From Penicillium oxalicum (lineage: Eukaryota > Ascomycota > Eurotiomycetes > Eurotiales > Aspergillaceae), in assembly GCF_001723175.1 (NCBI RefSeq), contig NC_064654.1:2790001-2854000 (forward strand): DNA of 64,000 nt, written 5' to 3'. The notes beneath the pieces are model-generated. The model had not been told where the DNA came from. It saw nothing but the letters and a program-made list of their open reading frames with translations, and searched no databases. Below are positions 1 through 11,997 of the stretch, piece by piece. Within the stretch, counting starts at the first letter, position 1. The number at the start of each line of letters is the position of its first letter. The translations under genes and the position numbers were made by a program.

Positions 1-1036
1 GCTGAATCTCGCTTGATTTTCCCACTCGGGGGCGCGGGCATTCATGACCATGAGAACTGTAAGACAAACATCGAGCATTCCATGACCTTTTGATGCAAGA
101 GATCTGGTTTCTGACAAGACCACAGTCTACGAGCGGAGCTCGTTCTTCCATAGCCAAAGCCTATCCTCTTGTCTTGATGCGACTCTGGCAGTTTCAAATG
201 TGAAGACCGCAGAGATTGATCTCTTCGATTTTTATTCGTGAGTGAGCCGGGAAAGAACCGTTCAATATCTCGGATAGTACGAGTCCCACTTGCTAAATGA
301 TGCTCTGCAGATGTTTCCCGATAGTTCCCAAGTTGGCCTCCCTGCACCTGGGGATCCCGATTCATGGAGGAGCGCGACCAACCACCTTGCTTGGGGGGTT
401 GACTTCATTCGGTGGAGCCGGTAACAATTACTCGATGCATGTATGTTGAAAAAGATGAAAATCGATCTCTCCCCACAAAGCCCTTTCGATTCCCGCACAG
501 CAGTTGACGAAATATCAATGCTTCAAGGCAATTACAGAAATGGTCCGCCAGCTGCGTAGTGGTCGCCACGGCCAGCTCGGTTTAGTTCTAGCCAACGGTG
601 GTGTCCTCTCACATCATCATGCAGTCTGCCTTTCACGAAATGCCCGAAGCGACGGGACTCCCTACCCCGGTCGAAATCCTCTGTCTTTGCGAGTCCGCGA
701 TGCTCAGCCTCGAATCGTCGAGCGCGCGCAAGGGAATGCACGGATTGAGGTGAGTCCATTTTACTCCATTTTTTCCGCAACCTCGCAAGTATTGGCGATA
801 CTGATCGTACCGTACAGACTTATACCGTTCAATACGAGCGAGACGGATCGCCTCTTGTGGGCTTTGTGCTGGGACGTCGGGACCAAGATGGCGCGCGGTT
901 CATCGCCGTTACGACGGTCGGGTCGAGTTTGAAAGCGCTTGGTGCTGCTAGTGAGCAGATTGGAAGATCTATTTGGGTCGATTTTGACGAGGACATGGGT
1001 CGGAATACTTTTAAAGTATTGGAAGCTAGGCTGTAG
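1..1036 (+). CDS. Thiolase-superfamily acetyl-CoA acetyltransferase-like protein, 3' part only
   Basis: The 5' end lies outside the window. Five exons can be joined in frame: 1-58, 126-237, 311-440, 528-749 and 818-1036, giving 246 codons before TAG. All four introns are GT-AG. The joined frame reads PLGGAG, then FDFYSCFPIVPKLA, LTSFGGAGNNYSMH and EMVRQLRSG, and ends in LEARL. These blocks match fungal thiolase-like acetyltransferases of the SCP2-thiolase type as I remember them. Such enzymes cleave or form carbon-carbon bonds on acyl-CoA, but the N-terminal catalytic half is not visible, so activity is unproven. The C-terminal ARL fits the relaxed PTS1 consensus and suggests the peroxisome. 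The gene converges on the crotonase gene, with 167 bp between stop codons. The family call is fairly secure; substrate is unknown. Confidence 0.8.
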
Positions 1037-1203
1037 GAGTTTGGGTTGTACACAAATATGATGATGTTTCCTCCGACTGTCCCGAATGCCTCGAATTTAT
1101 CCCCACTGGATAAAACTGAGAATACAATATGATTCTGAACGTACGAGGGATGGAAAAAAAAAACTCATTGTATTCTTGGTCTTTATTCCCCCCATCTCAG
1201 AAA

Positions 1204-2127
1204 CTACAACTTGGACGCCACCCACTGCGGCTGCTTCTTCGCCGCAAACGCCTCCAAGCCAATCCTGAGATTCTCCGAAGCGAGCAACCCTCGACCATAC
1301 TTTTCCGCCGTAATCTTGTCGGCTTCTATCGTACTGGCCGTCTCCCATGACTCGCGAAGCCCCGAGCGCGACACGATAATGGCATCGGGAGATTTGTTGG
1401 CAATCTCCTTGGCCATCTCCAGAGCTTCATCGAGGACTGATTCGTGAGATTGAGCGATGCGGTTGATCAATCTCAGGGAGAGAGCCTCCTGGGCGGGAAC
1501 ACGACGACCGGTCAGCGCCAGTTCGGTGCCGATTCTCATACCGCAGTCGCGCACGATCCGTGAGAGCCCTCCGGCTCCTGCGTACAGTCCGCGCAGGACT
1601 TCGGGAAGTCCGAAATACGCCTGGGGCGAGGCGACGATGAGATCACTAAATAAATCACGAGGCGGGGTGTAACTGTTAGTTATTTTTCCCCTTTCTTCTT
1701 CCCCTTCTTCTCTCCCACTTTCCAAGGCAGCCAAGACGCACCAATTCAAACAGATTTCAAATCCACCACCCAAGGCGAGTCCGTTCACCGCGGCAATGAC
1801 GGGCTTTTTACCGCGTCGTTGACTCAGTCCAGCAAATCCACCTTCGGCAACCTTGTTCGGCCGGGTCTCGTCGCCGCGACTAATGTCCCGTTGCTCGAGC
1901 AAGTCGGCACCTGCGCAAAAGGCCTTGCTCCCTTTCCCGGTAATGATGCCCACCCGCATCGACGGCTCATTGTCCATCCAATTCCAGAGCGCTGTACCTT
2001 CATGATGACCCTGGATAGGAACCGAATTCATACGCTTCTCTCGGTTGATTGTTGCGAGTAACACCCCCGGGCTTGGGAATGAGACCTCGAAGATGCTAGT
2101 TGGTGGGGGCGGTGTTTGGAACGACAT
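1204..2127 (-). CDS. Enoyl-CoA hydratase/isomerase (crotonase family), putative peroxisomal
   Basis: Two exons, complement(1742-2127) and complement(1646 excluded; 1204-1645), encode 275 residues; the intron is complement(1646-1741), 96 nt. Splicing joins CLN to CDLIVASPQAYFGLPE, the normal crotonase block, and removes an in-frame insert of low-complexity Glu/Gly. Crotonase marks seen are FCAGADL (oxyanion-hole loop, about residue 80), AAVNGLALGGGFEICLN and GLYAGAGGLSRI. The family hydrates or isomerises enoyl-CoA thioesters. The protein ends WVASKL, a canonical PTS1, so import into peroxisomes is likely. I chose the ATG at 2127 over an upstream in-frame ATG at 2202 because the extra residues come from a CA repeat and do not resemble protein. 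Exact substrate cannot be told. Confidence 0.85.
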   Translation of the reverse strand: MSFQTPPPPTSIFEVSFPSPGVLLATINREKRMNSVPIQGHHEGTALWNWMDNEPSMRVGIITGKGSKAFCAGADLLEQRDISRGDETRPNKVAEGGFAGLSQRRGKKPVIAAVNGLALGGGFEICLNWCVLAALESGREEGEEERGKITNSYTPPRDLFSDLIVASPQAYFGLPEVLRGLYAGAGGLSRIVRDCGMRIGTELALTGRRVPAQEALSLRLINRIAQSHESVLDEALEMAKEIANKSPDAIIVSRSGLRESWETASTIEADKITAEKYGRGLLASENLRIGLEAFAAKKQPQWVASKL

Positions 2128-2965
2128 TTTTTTGGATATCTTTTTGTGTGTGTGTGTGTGTGTGGGTGTGGGTTCTGAGCAGATATCTCTGGAGAAATTC
2201 AAAAGACGATCGTCCAGCGTCTCGAGTTAAAGAGTGGGTGTGGTGAGGAGTAGTTCAGTCCTGGAAGTTGATGACATGGGAGTGACAGTACTCAAGGCCA
2301 GTGTGCACTTGCGCTGTACATGCAAAAGTGTGGGGAAAGCTCCCCCGGGGCCGTGGACCTCGGTTCAACATTTTGGCGTGTCGACTGTCGATCGCGGACG
2401 TGCATCGGTACCTGAACCTGTCCAGTGGGTGCAGGCGATTTGTGAACCAAAAAGATGCACATGGATGCTTTTGGTCCCAAGATAAATGAATCAAAATGTG
2501 TTGTCGGAGAGATGCGTCCTTCCACAGGCAGGTAAAATACTCCTGATGCAAACAAAATCATCAGGGGCAAGGAGGCGATGAAGACGAGACGGACAAGGGT
2601 CCTTGGCCTATACTAATCAGTATCACCAGCAGTATCTACATACATAGGTTCTTTTTTTTGCCTTTATTTTTCTTGGATTTCGCTGTCCACACCAACTTCT
2701 TCTGGAATCCTTCCGTGACTATTGGGGTCAAGGGTTCATCATTGGTTCCTCTTGACGATTTCGGTTCTCGTCGGTGGAGTTCCAGCCAACGGCCTCGGGA
2801 CCTCTGGAGATCGGCTGCTACGGAGGAGCAATAAGCGCGAACTGCACGCACCGCGCGCACTGACTAGTTACCACTAATTCCAAAAGTTGTCAGCATCTAG
2901 TACCAAATAGTCCAGCTAGTAGCGACTAGCTAGTCACTCTCATCACAGACTGCAAAATATCCAAG
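2128..2965. other. Intergenic, no gene seen
   Basis: Promoter-side region of the crotonase gene. Apart from the TG repeat and a stretch rich in CTAGT-like words around 2865-2935, I see nothing that looks coding or structured. Confidence 0.6.
2145..2164. repeat. (TG)10 microsatellite in the crotonase 5' leader
   Basis: Ten uninterrupted TG units lie 17 bases upstream of the crotonase ATG; on the gene strand this is a CA repeat. It is the source of the His/Thr-rich upstream in-frame extension, which I do not consider coding. Confidence 0.95.
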
Positions 2966-3396
2966 ATGCACCCAAGTTCCACGAGTCCGCACTGCGACAG
3001 TCGCGTGAACCATGCGATAAGAAAACCTCCGGAAAAAAAAAAGTTTAGCGCCGTCGCAAACCATCTCCTGCAGCTTCCCGATTCGTCCGATCTGGTGTCC
3101 TTACTCCAACGGGCCCTACAAGGTCTTGTCGGAGTCGCTTCTGCTTGTAGTGAAATCGTATCTACCCTACCAGTAGAAGAGGCTCACGAAATCATGGTAC
3201 CCCGCTGACCTGACGATGGGTGGATGGTGGGAGGGGAACGGAAGAACCGTTGAAAATCGATTCCAATGCCCGCCCCTTCCCTAACCTGAGATTGTCATCG
3301 TTTCTCTCTTGTCAATCTCCAACGATCAGAGACCGTGAACAGAAAGATATCGCCTTAAGCTCACAAAAAAGAGAAGAAACAAGAGTATACGTATAG
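2966..3396 (+). CDS. Candidate small protein, unrecognised
   Basis: An ATG frame of 77 codons (2966-3196) is followed by a plausible 5' splice site, a 146-nt intron (3197-3342) and a frame ending TAG at 3396, giving 94 residues. The middle (about residues 30-75) looks like a real amphipathic helix pair, with leucine spacing such as LVSLLQRAL. It lies on the same strand as the HRI1-like gene and would end 12 bases before that ATG, so it could equally be leader sequence of that gene. I recognise no family. Without splicing the frame stops at 3208. Weak call. Confidence 0.25.
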
Positions 3397-3408
3397 AATA
3401 CGTGCACA

Positions 3409-4294
3409 ATGACGGCGACCGGCGCCCAAATGGGCTCGACATGCAGCTTCTCAACTCGAATTTCGCTTCGCTGGGTCCCCGAGCCCCCCGAGGAGACCAC
3501 CGACACCATCGTTCTCTCTGTAGGAGAATGGTTTCTCGATCTACGAATGGACAAAAAATCCGGCGCCATTGACTGGGCGATGGCGGGGACTCGAATCGTC
3601 GATAACCCCAATGAAACACCAGGTGTGTCCCTCCTGCGCAGGAATGCCAATCTATATCGCGCAACGGGATGAAGACTGACCCCTCTCTCCACCCTTCCAC
3701 AACGCAGTTCGAGTGCGCTTCACTCGCGAATTGGACTCTTTCAATGAGATTGGCATGGTCGATCCAGCCACCTTCAGCCCCTTGCCGAACGGCGACGATC
3801 TCGAGACAGGTGAGATGCCCCGCACGGATCGACCCGGGGCGCCCATGACGGCCTTTGAAGAAGTTTGGCGGGAATTGCCATTCCGACAGGGTCCCGAGGG
3901 AGACCAAAGGGGCCTGTCTTGGGTCCTAGAATCGGATGATGGGGATCTTTTTCCCTCGGAGAGCCAGGAGGGACCGGTGGTTGTGACCAAGGTCTTTGTC
4001 GGTCGAATCTGGGGCACTTACCTGGGCTTCCAGCAAGCTCAAACTCATTCTCGGGTCAAAGAGTCGGACGGCCAGTGGTCGGTGACGAGAACCGGAGGGG
4101 AAGTCAGTGCTCGACGAGAGGAGTGGAGCGGATCTACATGGGAGAAGAAGTACGTGGTTGGACCCGAGGGAGATAATCTGCCCTCGATGCAGATTGGATT
4201 CGAGGGAGAGGGTGAGGGCTCATGGAGAGTTTCGGGTGAGAGAGTGACTCTTCACGGAAGATCATTCATTGTACGCGCATTTGAGGATCTTTAA
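3409..4294 (+). CDS. HRI1-family protein
   Basis: Two exons (3409-3622, 3708-4294) give 266 residues; the 85-nt intron splits a Val codon and has CTGAC near its 3' end. The N-terminal half reads DTIVLSVGEWFLDLRM and GAIDWAMAG, and later PNGDDLETGEMP, TAFEEVWRELP and FVGRIWGTYLGFQQ, blocks I associate with the fungal HRI1 family. Yeast Hri1 is a small beta-rich cytosolic protein reported to interact with the casein kinase Hrr25 and with Sec72; its biochemical role is not established. A Gly/Glu-rich stretch precedes the last conserved motif. No signal peptide or membrane segment is visible. The assignment is by remembered motifs. Confidence 0.7.
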
Positions 4295-7097
4295 GAATCC
4301 GAGAGTGGACTCCAGCATTCTACCTAGGTCTTTTACGTTACGAGTCAGGACCTGAAAGGTGGTAGCAAGCTTTGCATACGACATGACTCTTTTTGACCGT
4401 GCTTCGTACTCTGAGAAAGTCCTTGGAAGTAGCCAGCTCCAGAATCGAGATATCTTTGGAGGGTGAAAACATCTCATTCTAAAGTCATCGAAAGGGAAGG
4501 ACCGAAATGGTGCAAGTCCGGTCAGGATTATCATCGTGAAAACTACAGAAGATCAAAAGGATCAAGCGAGCACTATCCTTTCTGCTTTTCGCTCGAAAGA
4601 GGGGATTATGATCCCAGGATCCAAAGATATACTTTGTTACTGTGCTCGGTAGTCAGAGCATTCGGTGCGACGGACTGCCTTAACCTCAGCCATAGTAGTG
4701 GAGGCTGGAAAAAGAAGGACCGAGAAAAGTTTGACGACCTTGAGGGATTCCGTAACGTTGACCAAAAATCGAAAGTGAAAATATGGCTTATGTGTGACAA
4801 TATGGAGAATGGAGAAAATAATCATGTTTGCCCACGGCCTTGGCGGATGTGAGGCAACCTTTTTGGTCTGTTCAGGCACTGGGGGAAGTGCGGCTAGCGT
4901 TCAGCTGGATCGTCGGGAGCGAATTAAAACGAAGAGCGACCAGTCAACAGTAAAGCGACATTGTCGGCTGCACCGCTGCAGTGTCGGTGATTGGCGCATG
5001 GCTGTCGACTTGTTCCTACGTTGGAGATTCCCAGGTAAAGACACTGCTAAAATTGGATCGACTACCTGAGTACCTAATTACCTATAGGTTGAGGGATCTG
5101 AGACAAGAATCTGCCAGACCATCATGAGGTGTGGACAATCGACACCCAAGAGTAATTCCCGTCATGTGTAGAATTGTCCGGTAAGAGGCAGAAACACTAC
5201 AGAGATGCCCAGCAACCGATAGAGGGGATCTGTGCAGAATATCAGGGGGCACAAGTACAAGAATCGCTCTCCTTGGGATGCTGGAAGCGTCTAGTGTACT
5301 ACTAGCACTCCGTACTGGACTTCATCTCCCGGTTCTAGAGCCCCTGTTTGACTTTGGACGGTCAAATACAGTAGTCGCCCCCGGAGTTCCGGACGTAAAG
5401 GAGTGGACCGGTGAAGAAGAGCAAATGAGGGCTATAATATCGCTTGCGCCATCGAGTCTAATAGCTTATAAACCTATTGATGGTTCGAGACAAATCCTAT
5501 CGCTTAACCCCTATTGACCGGGACAGCGATCTAATTCTGAACTTGGCGCTCTACACTGATGCTCCTGTGATTCGTCGATGACTTACAGCAGGGGGACTGA
5601 TTCCCGTTGAAGAATCCGGCAAATCCCCCCTAGAGAATCATCTTGCGGTGGACGGCATGTAAGATGGGGTACACAATACTGCAAGCTTGTAAGTGACTTG
5701 ACTCCATGTCCTCCCTGATCGATGCCGGGGGTCTATTTGGGGGAAAGCAAGCTTAAGCAAGCCCCAACTCTGTGTGCAGACCCGGATGTGTCGGTTTGTA
5801 CGCGTGGCCATGTATGTATGCCAATCTCCACATTACAATACAGCACATTAGTACTATACTTTAGTCATACAGCTTCTCACGTTGTAGTGTAATCGATTGT
5901 AATACTTGGTAAGGCACGGTGTTCTTTTTTTGGAGCTTGGCGGACGACAGAGAAAAAAAAAAAAAGGAAAACGGGACCCACGGCCATGCGGCCATCAGTT
6001 GCCTACCTTATCCGGAGGGCCCACGGGTTGGCCGATAGAAACTAAGATGGTGGGAATGTAGACGGGTTATTATGGACATCCTGCAGATTTCAGAAATTCC
6101 GACATGTACTCTCCTCTGAGTAACTCTACCCAGTTGTCGTCCTATGTAAATACCCAAGGTGTGCTCGTGTCGCTCCTCGCATTCAACACCCGAGACGTGT
6201 TTCATCGTGCAACCGAGTAAAAAAAAAGAAAGAAACAAGGAAAGAAAGAAAGAAACGAAAAGGAAAAGAAAGAGGCTGCCCAATTCTAGAACTTCCTCCA
6301 GAGCTTTCGCATTCCCATCAGGTCAGGCGGGAGTGGCGGCCACACGACCGTGCGGTGCTGCCTCTGGTCACGTTCTCTCTGGTTATCATCTCATCATCAT
6401 CGGTCGAGACGAATTTCCTCCCACGGTGGTACTGCGGGCTGATTCTCTTCCTCCCCAGCCTCTCTCTCGTCTGGCCCCCTATTCATAGAATTTACCTTCG
6501 TTGGTTCAGCACTCATTGACCCACTGCCAAAAGTCAGGTCCGGCCACTGTCCTTCCTTTGCCAGGCTGCAACGTCATCACGCCTACTGGGCAACGCTCTG
6601 CAGGCAGCACAAACCCTCATCCGGGCTTTCTGATTCTACAGCCAGTGCCGGCGCCCTGGTTTGACACTGGAGTCGTCCCGTTCTCAGGTCACCATCCTTC
6701 CAATCGTTCAATCTGCATACTGCATCTCGCCAACAAAAAGACAGAGAAGAGACCAAAAGAAAACTCTTATTTCCTCTATCAATCCCCCTTTTCTGCGACT
6801 GACCCTTTTTCAATCTTTCGTGGAGTAATTGATCCGCGCTGTTTCGGTTCTAGCGGTCTTCTTTGCTCCACCCTCAATCCCCCCCCCCCCCCCCCCCCGT
6901 GCGAGCGATACCGTGCCCGCTGCCGAGTGCCCTACCGCGGGCGCTCCTAAAGTGTGCCTCATCTACTTGTCGAGCCTACAGAGTTATTTCGACGTCCTCG
7001 TTCAGAATTTCCTCGAACATTGCGCAAAAGTCCTCAGCGCAGGTGGAAGGCCAGTACGAGCCTCGCGCCTGGGTGATTCGTTTGCCTAGCCGACGTC
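4295..7097. other. 2.8-kb intergenic region and CAF120 promoter/leader
   Basis: No protein-like frame longer than chance is present. 6222-6275 is an A-rich GAAA-type low-complexity run and 6879-6898 is an uninterrupted run of 20 C. The last 400 bases are pyrimidine-rich, as expected for a fungal promoter and leader of the downstream gene. Confidence 0.6.
6879..6898. repeat. Poly(C) tract, 20 bases
   Basis: Twenty consecutive C about 200 bases upstream of the CAF120-like ATG. Its length in the true genome may differ, because such runs are hard to read. Confidence 0.9.
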
Positions 7098-10000
7098 ATG
7101 GGCCGCTCGCGTGGTATGTCGACGGGAGATCAGCTCCCGCTCCCTCTGCAACATTTGGACAATGCTGACCACAGTTTTTGCATCGGTGCTCCCCAGTCCT
7201 CTCGTTTATATCTACTTGGGGGAGCTCCAAAAACCACGAATCTGGCAGAGAAAGCAAAAGGTCATCGCGCAATGTCACCCCCATCCACACTCCTCCGAGG
7301 CGGCAGACACCGCCGCCAGAGACGCCGTCTCCCCCGCCGGAGTTGGCACCTGTCGCGGCCACAAACCCTAGAGGAGACGGAATCAGTTCGCGCCCGGCTT
7401 CAATGCTCTTTTCTCGAAATCCACCGCTCATGACTCACGAGGAGGGAACTCCGCCAGAACTTTCGCCCATTTTCTCCTTCTTAAACGTCCACACCAACAA
7501 GGTTTATCAGGAAGGATATTTCTTAAAGTTAAACGATCAAGATTCGCGTACGTCAGTCTGTGGCAGAGTGATGCTGCCAATTGCTCCTTGTCTGGTTCAA
7601 GCTGAGCGGTGACTAGACACCTCATCATGGACATGGTTGACTAACTTGCGTGATAGAGGGCCGTCCCTGCGTGGATCGACAGTGGGTTGAATGCTATGCA
7701 CAGCTCGTTGGAACCGTCCTTTCCCTGTGGGAGGCGGCTGCGCTGGACGCAGCTGGTGGAGAAGAGGTCCCAGCGACGTACATTAACCTCGCAGATGCCT
7801 CGATCAAGATGGTATGCCCGCCCCCACCAAAACCACCCTTCTTCCTGAATGAACCGTGGGAAGCCTTCGAGGCGCTAACGTGATGTCTGCGGTTCAGATC
7901 GAGTCGTTACCCATTAGAAATGGAGCCGTGCAACCGTTGAAGAATGTTCTCAGTCTCTCATCTGCAGGGAAAAATCGATATCTACTTCATTTTAGTTCTT
8001 ACCACTCAATGCTTCAATGGACGGCAGCTATCCGTCTAGCGATGTTCGAACACGCGTCACTATATGAGGCGTATACCGGCTCCCTCATTGCTGCCAAAGG
8101 CAAAAGTTTGAATGGCATCCAGTCCATTCTAACGCCCAACAAATTCAAGTGTGAGGACTGGGCTCGAGTTCGGTTCGGTGCCGGAACGCCCTGGAGGCGA
8201 TGCTGGTTTGTGATTGAGCCGCCAAATGAAAAGGATCTTCAGAAGGCGAGAAAATTGATGAAGAAATCTGCCTATGACCGCTCCACCATGCTGGTTACGG
8301 GGTGCATCAAGTTCTATGAGAAGAGAAAGACCAAGAAAGCCCAGCCCATCGCAACAGTGACGAATGTTTACTCGGCCTACGCGATCTACCCTCAATCCAA
8401 GGCTCTCATTGACCAGTCTTCTCTCGTAAAACTGGAAGGCAGGATCACACTGCATGGAGGGAGCGAAGCCTCGACAGAGGGTCTTGTCTTCGTGATGCCT
8501 GAGCTTCACGCCGCTGTTTCGGGCTTCGAGACGATGCTTCGATTCCTTTTTCCGACTTTTGACACTTTCAATCTCTACGGGCGTCCAACCCGGCTCGTGG
8601 CTGACGTCAATCACCTCAAAAGTATCATGTTTGCTTTTCCCAAACAACGACGCTATGGCTACTTGGATGTTCTGGACATCACAAATCTCCTGCAGATACC
8701 CGGAAGCCTAGAATGGAGTGAAGCTGAGTGGAGGAAACGCTTGAAGGAAGCCACGCAGAAGCGCATGAGCGCTGGCCGCAGTCGAACAAACAGTGTGAAC
8801 AGCAGTAAACCTCGCTACCGCGCCAGTGTCTCCAGTCGCTTGAACGAGAGCTCGATGAGAGAATACCGGCAGTGCCCTGCTCTCCCAGAGGCCAATCCCG
8901 ACTTCAACCAGTCTACGGATGCAATTATCCACGAGGCTCCCAAGGTTGATCCTGTTGTCTACCATTCTAGGGGAATGTCAGATATCACAGGACTACAAAC
9001 AGGGCAGGTGCTGGGCATGAATCCGCGAAGTAACCATTCATTCCACTCGTCAGCACAAGACCTCGTACAAGACGGTCGTGCACAGGCTCTGGCTGGTCCG
9101 ATTGAAGAACAGACTGGTAGCCCGGAGAGTGATCGTCATCCGAATGCTGTTGAGCAGACAAATAGCCTGGAAGAACAGCTACCGCCCCGTACACCACCTT
9201 CTCCAGTCACAAAGCCTCCCACTTTTGCACACGGTCCTCGAGAAACGCCCGCTCATCGACCACAAACAAGCAAAGAGCAGAGACTGGCCAACAATCGGAT
9301 GTCCCACACGACGTTGATGCAGATTCACCAGATCAGCAAATCGGGTACAGAAATGGCAAACGAAGCCCCAGATTCGGAGCATGATACTCCTTCGCCGGCG
9401 GGTGACGCAGACCACCGGCCTGGAAACCATGGACCGTACCAGGCCTACTCGACAGAGGGTCTTGCTACCAATCTGCCCAGTGACGAGGACACAAGTCTTG
9501 CTTTTCCTCGGCGACCAGTGCCCACCGCAAATCTGGGGCTAGCGACTCCAAGCCCAGAGGGAAATTCTTCGCCTCAACCCAAAGTTCCCGCTGACATGGG
9601 CATCAAAGCCGTCAAACGGAAGCCTCTTCCACAAAGACAGCTGTTCAATGAGCAATTTCCACCAATTTCACCTGCCAGCGAAGGGCCCAGCTACGACGAT
9701 CTTCGGCATACACTGGACGAGGACGTGTTGAATCGTATCGCTCCTCACATTCCCTCGCCGGTTTCCATGACACGGAATGAAGAAGAAAGTCTTTATGACG
9801 CTGCCTCGGCTGTCTCTCCAGACTACGCGAGTACCCATGAGTCGGTCTATAGCGAAAAGTCAATGAAAAGAATGGGCGTCAAGAAAATTGCTGGAGAACC
9901 TTCCCGGCAGGATCTCGTGATCGGCGATGCTCATTACGTTACTGACAAGCAGGTTGAGCCTAATCCGGACATTCCCGACTTCGACTTTGGCCCAACGCTC

Positions 10001-10957
10001 GCTTACATGCCCACTACTGGGCGTCCTACCACCGGTGACACACTGAAGAAGGCTTCGCATAACAGAAAAGACTCTGACTTCAAGCTTGCCATACCAAGCA
10101 ACCCCATGGAGCACGGTCATGTGCGATCTTCCAGTCAGGAAGACCGCCGCCGTAGCGTCCTTTGGCAACCTGGCATGGCCAGTATTCGCCCTACCACACC
10201 AGGGGGTGGTCTTACGCCGGAGCAATTTGTTCAGCAGCGAGCTGCACCCAGTCCTCCCTTGCATATGCACCAGCGTTCTTCATCACGCACGAATCCAGCC
10301 CCACCCCGACCAGTCTCTGGAGACTGGACAAATCAGACTCGACCTCACTCGCGCATGACATCCTATCCAGATGCCCATCATCGTCCCTCGTCGCGAGGAG
10401 CCACTACGATGATCACCAATTACAACGACGTGTCGAATCATCTCTCGGCACGCGAGCAAGAGCATGTCGCACGAATGACCGGTTCTTCATTCTTTGATAT
10501 CTCGGGTCACTCCAAAAAATCTCAGTCTCAAGTCAACCCGATGGGTCTCGTATCGACAATTGATGCTCGCGAGCGTGAGAAGCGGGAGATGAAAGAGGGA
10601 ATGTCGAACCAAATGGTCCAGCACGCCATTACTCAGCGACAGCTTCATCAACAATATCAGCAGCAGCAACAGCAACAGCAACACTTCACGCATCACCCAC
10701 AGCCTTTGGCCTCCCACTATGCTGGTTCTGTGTATCCAACCCAGGCTGTGGATGGCATGTACAACATGCCTGGCGCCAGCCACACGTGGGATGCACTGCA
10801 CCAGATGAATCGTCCAGATGAGCCTCGTCGCAAGTCGTGGTATGGTCAGCTTGCGCAAGCTTCACCGGCTCCACCTACCTACCCACAAAACCAGCAAAGT
10901 CAATACTTTCCGCAACAGCACGTAGGCTATCCCGCGAACTATAACTTCTCGCACTAA
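7098..10957 (+). CDS. caf120: CAF120/SKG3-like PH-domain protein (CCR4-NOT associated)
   Basis: Four exons, 7098-7113, 7197-7547, 7657-7811 and 7898-10957, give 1193 residues. The first exon is only 16 nt and ends in a split Val codon. Residues about 105-225 form a PH domain starting GYFLKLND, with GRPCVDRQWVECYAQLVG and ending QWTAAIRLAMFE. A second PH-like block follows (about 238-400: WRRCWFVIEPP to DTFNLYGRP). The remaining 700 residues are low-complexity, rich in Pro, Ser, His and Gln, with a glutamine run near residue 1095. This order matches fungal proteins annotated as CCR4-NOT subunit CAF120. In yeast, Caf120 and its paralogue Skg3 have been linked to the CCR4-NOT complex and to bud-neck localisation. 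Exon 1 is inferred from frame and splice signals only. Confidence 0.8.
10650..10686 (+). repeat. CAR-type trinucleotide run encoding polyglutamine
   Basis: Mixed CAG/CAA codons inside the CAF120-like frame encode a glutamine-rich run broken by one Tyr. The mixed codons make it less prone to slippage than a pure repeat. Confidence 0.9.
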
Positions 10958-11997
10958 ACTACGGTGCTATCAACCATCGCAAATATTCTCGCCCAACGGC
11001 CATACCGCACCACTACTCTTCTGCATGTCTCTTCTTATGTTGCCTTCCATTCTTGACTCCATTTTTTGAAAGCTAGACCTCCGTCCACAATCTTGCCAAT
11101 CCCTCGCTCTTTCTATGTCTCCCTCTTTCATTTTCTCTCCTTGCCTTCTTCAGTCCATTCCCTAAAGAGCCTTTCTTTTCTGTCCACGCCCCGCGTTTGT
11201 CAATGATTCTTGCATCGAGCATCAGGTTGGAGTTTCGTTCTGCTCATCTCTTTGAAGTGGTTCAACGGAGTTTACTTCTTCAAAAATCCATGTTTGATTT
11301 GGATTCAACCTTTTCTTCCTTCTTTTCTTGTCTATTATTCAATTGGCATAAATCCTTGTCCAATTCTCGTCGCGTCTCCTCAATATCTTTCTCCTATTGT
11401 CTCCCAAGCGTAGCTGTCATCTTTGCCCGCATCGCAGATTGAATAGACTCAATACGAATTCTCCTAGAATAAAAGTTGAACATATGCTTTTTCATGTGCC
11501 ATCTTGGCCCCTGGGTTTGAGTGAAGTACACATAACATTGAATCTTATGTGTACGCTACCTCCGGGGCGTCACAGTTCAGTCCGTCGTTTCTGCTGACTG
11601 AAAGGTCTGGTGCGGCAAGGCATCACATGCTGTAGGCGGCACCTAGAGCACTTGTACTTGATCTCCACGACAGCAGACAGCCGAGCTTTGAAAGTCTATA
11701 TTACAGTAAGAGGAGAGACGAGACCAAAACTAGAAAAAAATCTTACAGATCATGATCCGCGGTTGAAGCAGCGATATGGCCAACCTGTAATGGCGTTGCA
11801 GCATAAATGATGTTACGTACAAAAAACAATAGCCAGGAAAAGCTCCAAGAGATAAAGAGGTATCCAAGAACGCCAGGAATGCCCCATTTGATGAATATCT
11901 TTTTCATGTTTACCAACACCCCAGGCATGAGAAGGGGAAATGCGAAAAGGCGCTTGTTATATTCCAACACGCGGAAGATGAGACAAGGGGCAACAAT
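10958..11997. other. Convergent intergenic region, no gene seen
   Basis: Lies between the 3' ends of the CAF120-like and ERV46 genes. The first 450 bases are T- and C-rich and probably hold the 3' UTR of the former. No supported frame on either strand. Confidence 0.55.

Noticed and set aside
4463..5517. Frames of 80-130 codons between the HRI1-like and CAF120-like genes
   Set aside because: No conserved-looking segments and no splice continuity; consistent with random open frames.
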